Assembly (NCBI RefSeq): GCF_000337495.1
Contig: NZ_AOIS01000054.1
Coordinates: 46,142 to 89,719 of the forward strand
Source: Haloterrigena salina JCM 13891
Lineage (GTDB): Archaea > Halobacteriota > Halobacteria > Halobacteriales > Natrialbaceae
Direction: 5' to 3'
Length of the DNA stretch: 43,578 bases
Made by a program: the position numbers and the translations under genes. Below the pieces are notes generated by a model that saw only the letters and a program-made list of their open reading frames with translations, did not search any database and was not told where the DNA came from. Positions 15,549 through 23,573 of this stretch are shown one piece after another. Within the stretch, counting starts at the first letter, position 1. Every line of letters starts with the position of its first letter.

Positions 15549-16559
15549 ATGAGTATCGAAGTCACCACGCTCGATCCGCAGACCGACGCCGACGGGTGGA
15601 ATCGATACGTCGAGCGCTCGGACGGGACGAACCCGTTCTACCGAGCCGAAGCGCTCCGCCTGCAGGCGACGGACACCGGGACGACGCCGCACCTGCTCGC
15701 CGGGTTCAAGGGCCAGGAGCCGATCGGGCTCTTCCCCGTCTTCGAGTACGGGAAGGGACCGGTCACCGGCGCGTTCTCGCCGGCGCCGTTCTCGTGGTCC
15801 TGTTACCTCGGGCCGGCGCTGCTGAACGTCGACAAACTCAAACAGCGCAAGGCCGACCGCCGAACGCGGCGGTTCCTCGAGGGCTGTCTCGCCTACATCG
15901 ATCAGGAGCTCTCGCCGCTGTACGCCAAGTTCGTCACCGCCGAGTTCGACGACGTGCGGACGTTCACCTGGAACGAGTACACCGTCGAACCGGGCTACAC
16001 CTACGTCGTCGACCTCGAGGGGAGCGAGGACGACCTGTTGAAGCGGTTCAGCAGCGACGCGCGGAGCAACGTCCGCAACGCCGACCCGGACGCCTACGTC
16101 GTCGAAGAGGGCGACGGGGACGATGTCGAGCGCATCGTCGAGCAGGTCGCGGCCCGCTACGAGAGCCAGGGCAAGCCGTTCCAGCTGAGCACGGAATTCG
16201 CCCGTTCGATGCACGAGCAACTGCCCGACGGCGCGATCCGGCCGTACGTCTGTCGGGTCGACGGGACGTTCGTCGGCGGAATCCTCGTGGTCGAATCCGA
16301 GCGGACCCGCTACCGGTGGCAGGGCGGGGTCAAACCCGATACCGACGTCGACGTCCCGATCAACGACCTGCTCGACTGGCACGTCATGCGCGACGGCCTT
16401 CGCGACGGGCTCGAGCGGTACGACCTCGTCGGCGCCGGCGTCCCGAGCATCAACCGATACAAGGCGAAGTTCAACCCCCGTCTCGAGACGCACTACGAGA
16501 TCACGTCGGGTTCGTTCGGGATCGATCTGGTGGTCGACCGCTACCAAAAACACAGCTGA
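15549..16559 (+). CDS. FemAB-like / GNAT-fold transferase
   Basis: The 336-residue protein resembles FemAB-type acyl or aminoacyl transferases, with two GNAT-like halves. The N-terminal half has NPFYRAEALRLQA. The C-terminal half has RFSSDARSNVRNA, YRWQGGVKP and the SINRYKAKFNP ending, patterns seen in FemAB-like proteins of exopolysaccharide clusters. Archaea lack lipid II, so the acceptor would be another cell-envelope molecule such as a glycan carrying an amino sugar. It starts 2 bases after the phosphodiesterase gene, so the two are co-expressed. Family-level assignment is good; the reaction is inferred. Confidence 0.75.
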   Translation: MSIEVTTLDPQTDADGWNRYVERSDGTNPFYRAEALRLQATDTGTTPHLLAGFKGQEPIGLFPVFEYGKGPVTGAFSPAPFSWSCYLGPALLNVDKLKQRKADRRTRRFLEGCLAYIDQELSPLYAKFVTAEFDDVRTFTWNEYTVEPGYTYVVDLEGSEDDLLKRFSSDARSNVRNADPDAYVVEEGDGDDVERIVEQVAARYESQGKPFQLSTEFARSMHEQLPDGAIRPYVCRVDGTFVGGILVVESERTRYRWQGGVKPDTDVDVPINDLLDWHVMRDGLRDGLERYDLVGAGVPSINRYKAKFNPRLETHYEITSGSFGIDLVVDRYQKHS

Positions 16560-16592
16560 GCCCGCGGGTGGAAACCGGCGGCGCTCGGACGG

Positions 16593-16859
16593 TCAATCGG
16601 CGAGCTGATACTTCGACTGCCGGGCGTCCTCGAGGTGGACGCGGCTGGTGACCAGGCCCGCGTCCTCGAGTTTGCCGAGCGCGTACCGGACGGTTCGAGC
16701 GCAGAGCCGGGACTCGGCGGCGATCTCTTCCTGAGTCATCGACCCCTCGTACTCGAGGACCTTGTAGACGAGTTTCGAACTGGGCGGCAGTTCGGTCAGC
16801 GACTCGGTCGGATCCGGGTCGTCGGTGTCGACCTCGGAGTCGGGTTCGGTCGCGCTCAT
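16593..16859 (-). CDS. Small winged-helix transcriptional regulator
   Basis: The 88-residue protein has an acidic N-terminus (1-25) and a winged helix (about 26-86). MTQEEIAAESRLCARTVRYALGKL forms the helix-turn-helix and the following VTSRVHLEDARQSKYQLA the wing. This is the MarR/TrmB-like type common in haloarchaea. It has no sensor domain, so it probably acts as a DNA-binding dimer. It converges on the FemAB-like gene with a 33-base gap. It is a candidate regulator of the polysaccharide genes, by position only. Confidence 0.78.
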   Translation of the reverse strand: MSATEPDSEVDTDDPDPTESLTELPPSSKLVYKVLEYEGSMTQEEIAAESRLCARTVRYALGKLEDAGLVTSRVHLEDARQSKYQLAD

Positions 16860-17359
16860 CGCTGGCCCCGAGCGGTCGACTCGCGTCGCGTTGTGCGGGC
16901 GATACCCGGACCGAACGGCGGATCGGCCGACGGTCGGTCCGCGACTGCGGCGGTCCGGTCGGACCGGCGGCCGGAAAGCGGACGAACTGTCTCCATTCGT
17001 ACCCGGATCAAAACGGGCGGTTCGTATATACGATATCGACAGTTCAGAAATCTAGGGAGCGGCTAACCCGGATATCGAACGGATAATGTGGAGCGAACGA
17101 TCGACGACGCGCCGGCTCGACTCGGCGGCCGTCGGAGCGGAACGGCGAGGAGCGGTGGCTGTCGACTTCGACGCGGACCGTGGACGGCGGACGGTCGCCG
17201 GCCGGGACGACCGCCCGGTCGACGCTCGCGGCCTCGTCGCGGCCCGGTGAGAGCGGGAACCGGCGGCGACGTCGGGACCGACAGCCGGCGATCCGACTGC
17301 TCGCGGAGACGGTCGATCGCTCGAGAACGGACGCGGTACCTGACGAACGACGAACGAAA
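16860..17359. other. Intergenic region, no confident gene
   Basis: A palindromic GTATATAC lies near 17023-17032. A 54-codon frame (17086-17250) is basic and arginine-rich, unlike haloarchaeal proteins, and is not supported. Nothing else is recognised. Confidence 0.4.
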
Positions 17360-17569
17360 TCAGCGGGCTTCCTTCGGGATGAAATCCGACGTTTTCATTT
17401 CGCGGTACGTCGCACAGTCGGGACAGGCGTGAACGACGTCGCGGTTATCCCCGAAGACGCGGGCGAACTGACGCGTCACCTGGTTCCCACAGTTGACACA
17501 GCGAGGGGCGGTCGTTTCCTGGCCGGACGTCATCGGCGTCCACTTCGCGTCGGTTGGTTCCGTCGACAT
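17360..17569 (-). CDS. Small zinc-ribbon protein, DUF7563-like
   Basis: The 69-residue protein has two CxxC pairs, CVNCGNQV and CPDC, spaced about 25 residues apart, a typical zinc ribbon. The N-terminal 18 residues look disordered. It matches a group of very small zinc-finger proteins abundant in haloarchaea, of unknown function, possibly nucleic-acid binding. ATG 17569 is preferred; a later ATG (17533) would give a protein closer to the usual short length of the family. A TATA-like GTCTATAGTAA is on the minus strand at 17598-17608. Confidence 0.7.
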   Translation of the reverse strand: MSTEPTDAKWTPMTSGQETTAPRCVNCGNQVTRQFARVFGDNRDVVHACPDCATYREMKTSDFIPKEAR

Positions 17570-17575
17570 CAACAA

Positions 17576-17960
17576 CTCGTAGCGACAGAACGGTATTTAC
17601 TATAGACTGCATAATCCCGCCGCTCGGCCGATCGCACGGATATCAGTCGAGAAAATCAGTCTCGCGAGACTGTTCGACAAACAGCAGTGTTACCCTCTCT
17701 CACGGTAGAAATTCAATATTTCTTTGGATTAACGGACTGTTTTACCCGGCGTGAGCGTCGGTTCGGCGACCGATCCCGGAGACGCGTTGCGCGAACGATC
17801 GCAGTCGTCCCCGAGCGGAAGTCGGCCGAGGACGAATTCATCGACTGCAATCGGGCGACAGCGGGCCTCGACGGGCCGGAATACGACGGAAACGACCGGA
17901 AAACGCCCGACGGCAGTAGTAGCTGTATAATTATCCGGCGAATCCGGGAAGGGACCGTCA
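17576..17960. other. Intergenic region with divergent promoters
   Basis: It holds the minus-strand element GTCTATAGTAA (17598-17608) for the zinc-ribbon gene and TATAATTA (17926-17933) about 32 bases before the GlmU-like ATG. An AT-rich stretch lies at about 17700-17745. No gene is seen. Confidence 0.5.
17598..17608 (-). promoter_or_regulatory. Candidate promoter element of the zinc-ribbon gene
   Basis: GTCTATAGTAA on the minus strand is centred about 34 bases before ATG 17569. Confidence 0.45.
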
Positions 17961-19142
17961 ATGCAAGCCGTTGTTCTTGCGGCGGGTGAGGGAACGCGAA
18001 TCAGACCGCTCTCCGCGACGTTACCGAAGCCGATGTTGCCGGTCGCCGACCGGCCGCTGGCCGCCCACACCGTCGACGCGGCCATCGACGCGGGGGCGGA
18101 CGAGATCGTCCTCGTCGTCGGCTACGAGGCCGAGACCGTTCGCGACTACTTCGGTGACGAATACCGCGGGGTCCCGGTCTCGTACGCGGTCCAGACCGAA
18201 CAGGCCGGGACGGCCCACGCCGTCGCCGCCGCTAAAGACCACATCGACGGACCATTCGCCGTCCTGAACGGCGACAACCTCTACGATCCGGCGGCGATCG
18301 ACCGACTGTTCGCGAACTGTCCGGCCGTCGGCGCCGTCGAAGTGGCCGAGCCGCGGAATTACGGCGTCCTCAGCACCGAAGACGGGGTCGTCGACGACAT
18401 CACCGAGAAACCGTCGGAGCCGCCGACGAACCTCGCCAACGCCGGCGCCTACGCCTTCCCCGAACGCGCCCGCGAGTGGCTCGAGGTCCCCGAAAGCGAG
18501 CGCGGCGAACACGAGATCACCGACGTGCTCGCGAGAGTGCTCGATCGGTTCGCGGTGACGCCGATCGCCCTCGACCAGTGGCTCGACGTCGGCCGCCCCT
18601 GGGAACTCCTCGCGGCCAACGAGTGGAAGCTCGCCGATCTCGACCGGCGGACCGACGGCCGGGTCAGCGACGACGCCCACCTCGAGGGCGACGTGGTCGT
18701 CGAGGAGGGGGCGACGGTGAAACCGGGAACCGTCATCGAGGGACCGGTCCTGATCCGCTCGGGTGCGACCGTCGGGCCGAACGCCTACGTCCAGGGCGCC
18801 ACGCTGATCGGCGAGGGCGCGGAGGTCGGCAACGCCGTCGAGATCGAGAACAGCGTTCTCTCACGCGACACCTCGGTCAGCCACCTCTCGTACGTCGGCG
18901 ACAGCGTCCTCGGGCGCGACGTCAACTTCGGCGCCGGGACGACGGTCGCGAACCGACGCCACGACGGGGCGATCGTCGAACTCACCGTCAAGGGCGAGCG
19001 CGTCCCGACGGGGCGATGCGAGTTCGGCGTCGTCGCCGGCGACGGCGCCAAGACCGGTATCAACTCGAGTCTGACTCCCGGGCTGAAACTCGCCGCGGGA
19101 GCGACGACGCGGCCCGGCGAGGTCGTCGAACGCGACGGATAG
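17961..19142 (+). CDS. GlmU-like bifunctional sugar-1-phosphate nucleotidylyl/acetyltransferase
   Basis: The 393-residue cytoplasmic enzyme has an N-terminal nucleotidyltransferase domain (1-230) with the signature AAGEGTRIRPLSATLPKPMLPV and a metal-binding GDN. The C-terminal left-handed beta-helix (about 235-385) is made of hexapeptide repeats (GATVGPNAYVQGATLIG). It ends with the archaeal GlmU-type region KTGINSSLTPG. It probably makes UDP-GlcNAc (or another NDP-sugar) from the sugar phosphate; GlmS at 19591-21405 supplies the pathway entry. The start is the ATG after TATAATTA. Specificity (UTP versus dTTP, GlcN versus Glc) cannot be fixed by reading alone. Confidence 0.85.
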   Translation: MQAVVLAAGEGTRIRPLSATLPKPMLPVADRPLAAHTVDAAIDAGADEIVLVVGYEAETVRDYFGDEYRGVPVSYAVQTEQAGTAHAVAAAKDHIDGPFAVLNGDNLYDPAAIDRLFANCPAVGAVEVAEPRNYGVLSTEDGVVDDITEKPSEPPTNLANAGAYAFPERAREWLEVPESERGEHEITDVLARVLDRFAVTPIALDQWLDVGRPWELLAANEWKLADLDRRTDGRVSDDAHLEGDVVVEEGATVKPGTVIEGPVLIRSGATVGPNAYVQGATLIGEGAEVGNAVEIENSVLSRDTSVSHLSYVGDSVLGRDVNFGAGTTVANRRHDGAIVELTVKGERVPTGRCEFGVVAGDGAKTGINSSLTPGLKLAAGATTRPGEVVERDG

Positions 19143-19590
19143 CGCGACGCGAACCGCCGGTCCATCGCATCGATCCGGTCGACGGCGTCTGAACGGCGGG
19201 ACGGGCACCGGAACCATCGGTAGCAAGTGGGGGCTTTATACCACGGCGAATAGCTAGATCGGGTGGAGGGAGTCGATCAGACCCGATACGATCGCGGCAG
19301 TCCCCTCCAGCGCGGTTCCGACGGTTCGAGTGCGGGTCGCGGGCTGGAGCCCGACGACGCCGCTCGGAGCCGGAACTATGGGGGTGGTTTCGGTTCCCGC
19401 GGCCTCGTCGACTCGTACTCGGTACTCACGCGTTCGATCCGCGAGCAGCGGGTACGACGCGGCCCGGTCAGTTTTCGATTTTCGGTTTTCGCGTATTCGG
19501 ACGCGACGGTCAGCTACTCGAGTTCGAGTCCGGTCGGACGGAGACGGTCGGGAACAGAGAAAACGAACGGCGGTCGGCCTCGACCGCGGG
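19143..19590. other. Intergenic region with an orphan TATA box
   Basis: CTTTATA (TTTATA at 19235-19240) lies 25 bases before a GTG (19263) that opens a 113-codon frame. The encoded protein is basic and Ser/Arg-rich and would run into the glmS 3' end antisense, so a protein is unlikely. A non-coding or antisense transcript is possible. Confidence 0.35.
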
Positions 19591-21405
19591 TTATTCGACG
19601 GTGACGCTCTTCGCCAGGTTACGGGGCTTGTCGATCGGTCGGTCGAGGAGGTCGGCCGCGTAGTAGGAGACGAGTTGCAACTGAACGTTCGCGAGCAGTC
19701 CCGCGAGGTCGGCGTCGGTCTCCGGAATCTCGAGGTGGGCGTCCGCGACGTCGACGGCCCGGTGGTCTTCGGGGCAGACGGCGACCACGGGCGCGCCGCG
19801 GGTCTGCGCTTCCTCGGCGTTTTTCAGCGTCTTCTCGTCCTCCTGACCGGTGAAGATCGCGAAGACCGGCGTATCGGGCGTCACCAGCGCCAGCGGCCCG
19901 TGTTTGAGCTCGCCCGAGGCGAACCCCTCGGCGTGCTCGTAGGTGATCTCCTTGAACTTCAGCGCGCCCTCGAGGGCCACCGGGAAGCCGAGTCCGCGGC
20001 CGATGAAGAAGTACGACCGGCTATTGTGGTAGCGCTCGGCGATCGCCTCGGCGTCGGTCTCCGCGAGCAGGTCGTCGAGCGCGTCGGGCATCGCGGCCAG
20101 TTCAGGCAACAGGGTATCGAGGTCGGCCGGCGGGTCGCCGTGGCGATCGGCGGCGATGCGCTGGCCCAGCAGCGTCAGCATGACGGCCTGGGAGGAGAAC
20201 GTCTTCGTCGCGGCGACGCCGATCTCGGGGCCGGCCCGGATGAACAGCGCCTCGTCGGCCTCGCGAGCGGCGGTCGAGCCGACGACGTTCGTGACCGTGA
20301 CGGTCATCGCCCCCTCGGCCTCGGCGCGGCGCAAGGCGTTCAGCGTGTCCGCCGTCTCGCCGCTCTGGGTGACCGCGACTACGAGCGTGTCGTCGTCGAC
20401 CGGCGGCGCCGAGACGCTGTACTCGTTGGCCAGCAGGGCGGTCGACTCGACGCCGGCCTGTTTCAGCGCGAGCGAGCCGTACAGCGCAGCGTGGTAGGAG
20501 GTTCCACAGGCGATGAACTGGACGCTATCGATATCCGCGAACGTTCCGGGATCGAAGTCCGCGAGCGCGATCCGGCCGTTCTGGGTGTCGATCCGTCCCT
20601 CCAGGGCCTGACTCAGGGCGGTCGGCTGCTCGTGGATCTCCTTCAGCATGAAGTGGTCGTACTCGCCCTTCCCGGCCTGCTCGGGATCCCATTCGACCGT
20701 CTCGGGTTCGCGAACGACCGGGTTTCCGTCGAGGTCCGTGAACTCGACGCCGTCGTCGTCGACGATGACGACGTCGCCGTCCTCGAGGTAGACGACGCTA
20801 TCGGTGTACTCGAGGAAAGCGGGAACGTCGCTGGCGAGGAAGTACTCGCCGTCCTCCATGCCGACGACCAGCGGCGATCCCTGTCGAGCGGCGTAGAGGA
20901 CGTGTTCGCCGGAGAGCATCGCCGTGACGGCGTAGCTTCCCTCGAGTTCGTCGATGGCGCGGCGGAAGGCCGCCTCGTTGTCCATCCCCTCGTCGAGATA
21001 GAACTGGATGAGATGGGGGATGACCTCGGTGTCGGTATCGCTGGTGAACTCGTGGCCGTAGTCGGCCAGTTCGGACTTGAGCTCGGCGTAGTTCTCGATG
21101 ATGCCGTTGTGGACGACGGCGACGTCTTTCGTCTCGTCGGTGTGCGGGTGGGCGTTCTCGTCGGTCGGCGGGCCGTGGGTACTCCAGCGCGTGTGCCCGA
21201 TCCCGACCGAGCCCTCCAGCGGCGTGTCGTCGATCGACTCGCGCAGCTCGTCGACCTTGCCGGAGCGCTTTTCGACGTTGATTCCCGATCCGTTCTGGAC
21301 GGCGATGCCGGCCGAATCGTAGCCGCGGTACTCGAGGTTCTCGAGGCCGGTCAACAGCGATTCGAAGGCGTTTCCGTCGCCGACGCGGCCGATGATTCCA
21401 CACAT
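19591..21405 (-). CDS. glmS: Glutamine--fructose-6-phosphate aminotransferase (isomerizing)
   Basis: GlmS converts fructose-6-phosphate and glutamine to glucosamine-6-phosphate, the first step to UDP-GlcNAc. The 604-residue protein has the class II glutaminase domain (1-220) with Cys2 as nucleophile (MCGIIGRVGD), EYRGYDSAGIA, GHTRWSTHG and HNGIIENY. Two SIS domains follow (about 285-420 and 455-590) with CGTSYHAAL and SQSGETADT-type phosphosugar motifs (here TQSGETADT). The C-terminus ends in the family pattern (DKPRNLAKSVTVE). The length is standard. It converges on the GlmU-like gene. Its nearest TATA-like element on the minus strand is about 200 bases upstream, leaving a long leader. Confidence 0.96.
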   Translation of the reverse strand: MCGIIGRVGDGNAFESLLTGLENLEYRGYDSAGIAVQNGSGINVEKRSGKVDELRESIDDTPLEGSVGIGHTRWSTHGPPTDENAHPHTDETKDVAVVHNGIIENYAELKSELADYGHEFTSDTDTEVIPHLIQFYLDEGMDNEAAFRRAIDELEGSYAVTAMLSGEHVLYAARQGSPLVVGMEDGEYFLASDVPAFLEYTDSVVYLEDGDVVIVDDDGVEFTDLDGNPVVREPETVEWDPEQAGKGEYDHFMLKEIHEQPTALSQALEGRIDTQNGRIALADFDPGTFADIDSVQFIACGTSYHAALYGSLALKQAGVESTALLANEYSVSAPPVDDDTLVVAVTQSGETADTLNALRRAEAEGAMTVTVTNVVGSTAAREADEALFIRAGPEIGVAATKTFSSQAVMLTLLGQRIAADRHGDPPADLDTLLPELAAMPDALDDLLAETDAEAIAERYHNSRSYFFIGRGLGFPVALEGALKFKEITYEHAEGFASGELKHGPLALVTPDTPVFAIFTGQEDEKTLKNAEEAQTRGAPVVAVCPEDHRAVDVADAHLEIPETDADLAGLLANVQLQLVSYYAADLLDRPIDKPRNLAKSVTVE

Positions 21406-22270
21406 CGACGGTCACCCCCCGTACGGTCGTCCGGGAGCGCGGCCCCCCCGGAGCGCCACAGCAGTTATCGAACGGGACGTCGCAGTTGCGGAGACGGGAG
21501 ATCGAACGGCCGCTCGCGATAGCGCCATCGATCGGTGCGCTTCCGGGGCGACTGTTCGAGACGGCGGGCGGTACACGGACATATTGCAACCCTTCCCAGC
21601 AGCACTCATTACTATAGACGGACTACTGGAGGCGGTAGTTGACGGGTAACAGTCGATCTCGGCTCTCCCTCCCCGATATACGAATTCGGGACACTCATCG
21701 ATTCGACCACGTTTCGAACATATCCGTGCAATTCGAGCAGAAAAACCGGCGATAATTCGTCCGAAGCCGGGTTCTATAACCAGTATGTCAACCAAACAAC
21801 AAACAGTTACTGCGTACGGAACCGCAACCGAACGGGCGGACCGAGACCGACGAAAACAGCACGGAACGCGCCGACGATAGCGGCTTCGGATCTCAGGCTC
21901 GCGGAGACTCGCGAGAGAGCGCGATCGAGTCCCTACTGATAGCGGGGGTCGTAAAGGAAACACTATCAAGAATGAATCGATCGACCGGGACCTCCGGTTC
22001 CCGGTGTAGCCGGTCCGTTCTCCCCATCGGCACCCATCACGCGACGAGATCCCGCGGACTCCGCAGCGCGCAACCCGAGGCCGGAACCGACCGGCGAACA
22101 CACCGGGGTTCCGGTCGAAACCACCGGCGGGCGCGGCGGCGGCGGCGGTCCGGAAACGCGGTCGGGCGACCCGGGCGGCGCCGTCACGTCGGCGACCCGA
22201 AATGTGGGGATTCGCCGCGGGGACGCATCGAATCGGCACACCTTTGGTAGTCGCTGGTGAAGTGCGTGTT
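21406..22270. other. Long intergenic region upstream of glmS, no confident gene
   Basis: On the minus strand GTCTATAGTAA (21609-21619) lies about 205 bases before glmS. An ATG at 21582 opens a 56-codon basic frame ending 6 bases before glmS (21412-21582), which could be a leader. On the plus strand a 31-codon frame (21785-21880, MSTKQQTVTAYGTATE) is visible. A GGC-rich simple tract lies around 22130-22150. None is convincing as a gene. Confidence 0.35.
21609..21619 (-). promoter_or_regulatory. Candidate promoter element for glmS
   Basis: On the minus strand GTCTATAGTAA is identical over 11 bases to the element at 17598-17608 upstream of the zinc-ribbon gene. Confidence 0.4.
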
Positions 22271-22462
22271 ATGGGTTTTGGTAGCTACGACGAATCCGAG
22301 CAACAGCAGCAGACGGCGGACGACGAGGACGATGTCGAAGCCGTCAACGTCCACGAAAACGATCACGACGGACAGCTGTCGTTCGAGTCCGACGCCTCGA
22401 CCGACGAGCTCGTTTCGCAGCTCGGCTCGATGAAAGACGACGAGGACGAGACCGAGGAATAA
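22271..22462 (+). CDS. Small acidic haloarchaeal protein, DUF5786-like
   Basis: The 63-residue, very acidic protein begins MGFGSYDESEQQQQ, has a central VNVHENDHDG, and ends in a short helix DELVSQLGSMK. This pattern belongs to a conserved haloarchaeal small protein family with no assigned function. No cysteine, membrane segment or signal is present. ATG 22271 is used rather than upstream in-frame ATGs, because the family begins at MGFGSY. Confidence 0.75.
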   Translation: MGFGSYDESEQQQQTADDEDDVEAVNVHENDHDGQLSFESDASTDELVSQLGSMKDDEDETEE

Positions 22463-22626
22463 GACTCGAGGATCGGCGGGGCGCGACGACGAACGGGGCC
22501 GGGTCGGCGAGCGGACCCGATTCGAAGCCGAATTTTCTCATTTCGTGCGCGCGTATCGCGACCGATCGGCAGGACACTAAGAATAGAACACGTAGCTGCC
22601 GGCTCAGTACAAGACGGAGCGACGGC

Positions 22627-23325
22627 TCAGCAGAGTTTCGACGCACAGAGTTCGCCGATCGCACGTCGGAGCCGCTGGGAGACCGCGGACTTCGAGACGC
22701 CGAGCCGGTCGGCTAGTTCGTCCTGGGAGATGCCGCGGGGAACGTCGAAGTAGCCCTCCTCGTGGGCGACGGCCAGCAGTTCCTCCTGTTTTTCCGTCAG
22801 GGCGACGACACAGTCGTCCTCGTCGTCGGAGAGTCGCAGGTGGTCGACCGTAACCGAGATATCGCGGTCGCGGCAGTGGTCGTTGAACGAGACGAGATCG
22901 TCCCGGCTCGGGAACTGGAGCTGGACGCGCCAGCCGTCTCGGGAACTCGAGAGGTCAAGCAGTCGGCCGCCGACTTCGGCCGTCGCCGCGATGAACGTCA
23001 CCGCTCGGTCGGTGAGTTCGACCCGGTAGACGCGCCGGTCGGGGTAGCGGTCCGCGAGCACCGGATCGGTGACCGTCGGATCCAGCTCGAGCGCCGACTC
23101 GAAGTCCTCGAACGAGTCGCCGGAGACGCTACAGAAGACGAGCGTCCGACCCGCGCCGACGGTGGTCCAGTACTCGGGCTCGACGGTGACGTCGGTCGCC
23201 CGACGGAGGGTCGGTCGCAGGAACAGCGACGAGTGGTCGAGGCGAAGTTGGGTGACGATGCCGCCGTCGGCCTGCGACCGAATTCCCGTGCGGTCGTCCT
23301 CGTACTCGGTGACGTCGATGCTCAC
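22627..23325 (-). CDS. Bat-type transcriptional regulator (bacterio-opsin activator HTH-10)
   Basis: The 232-residue protein has an N-terminal alpha/beta regulatory region (about 1-165) and a C-terminal HTH-10 domain (about 170-230). The HTH-10 domain begins LTEKQEELLAVAHEEGYFDVPRG and continues ISQDELADRLGVSKSAVSQRLRRA. The start is GTG 23325, because AGGAGG lies 9 bases upstream; an ATG at 23412 would add 29 residues. It lacks PAS and GAF domains, so its input is not obvious. A much larger relative lies just upstream on the same strand, separated by about 160 bases plus the extended N-terminus. Regulation of nearby polysaccharide genes is possible but not shown. Confidence 0.85.
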   Translation of the reverse strand: MSIDVTEYEDDRTGIRSQADGGIVTQLRLDHSSLFLRPTLRRATDVTVEPEYWTTVGAGRTLVFCSVSGDSFEDFESALELDPTVTDPVLADRYPDRRVYRVELTDRAVTFIAATAEVGGRLLDLSSSRDGWRVQLQFPSRDDLVSFNDHCRDRDISVTVDHLRLSDDEDDCVVALTEKQEELLAVAHEEGYFDVPRGISQDELADRLGVSKSAVSQRLRRAIGELCASKLC

Positions 23326-23334
23326 AGATTGATC

Positions 23335-23340
23335 CCTCCT
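23335..23340 (-). promoter_or_regulatory. Shine-Dalgarno site that decides the Bat-type regulator start
   Basis: AGGAGG on the minus strand is 9 bases before GTG 23325, an unusually strong ribosome site for this window. Confidence 0.55.
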
Positions 23341-23573
23341 GCCGGATACCGGCTGTAATTCCTCGTTACCGCGAACTCGCTCATCGACTACTGAATTCGG
23401 CCGCGAGTACATGGTGGTAGACGCTATACACGGAACCGGTGCCGGTGAGACCCCCTATATCTATTCACGCGTCGTCGTTCCTGAACGTCGGTCGGCGGAA
23501 GAAATAGTGCCTTACACACCGATTCGCCGATTTAAGCCGCAGTAAGCCGCTAATACCCACACGGGTTTTGATA

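Noticed and set aside
17086-17250. 54-codon frame between the winged-helix and zinc-ribbon genes
   Set aside because: Arginine-rich and basic, without a well-placed TATA box or ribosome site, unlike neighbouring acidic proteins.
19330-21522. 730-codon plus-strand frame opposite glmS
   Set aside because: The opposite strand is unmistakable GlmS; the plus frame is an artefact of codon bias.
21406-21600. glmS ribozyme or riboswitch in the glmS leader
   Set aside because: The glmS ribozyme is known from bacteria; no matching conserved core was seen, only a possible long leader.
22120-22160. GGC-rich simple tract as a regulatory repeat
   Set aside because: It is a short low-complexity stretch expected in very GC-rich DNA, with no phase or symmetry.
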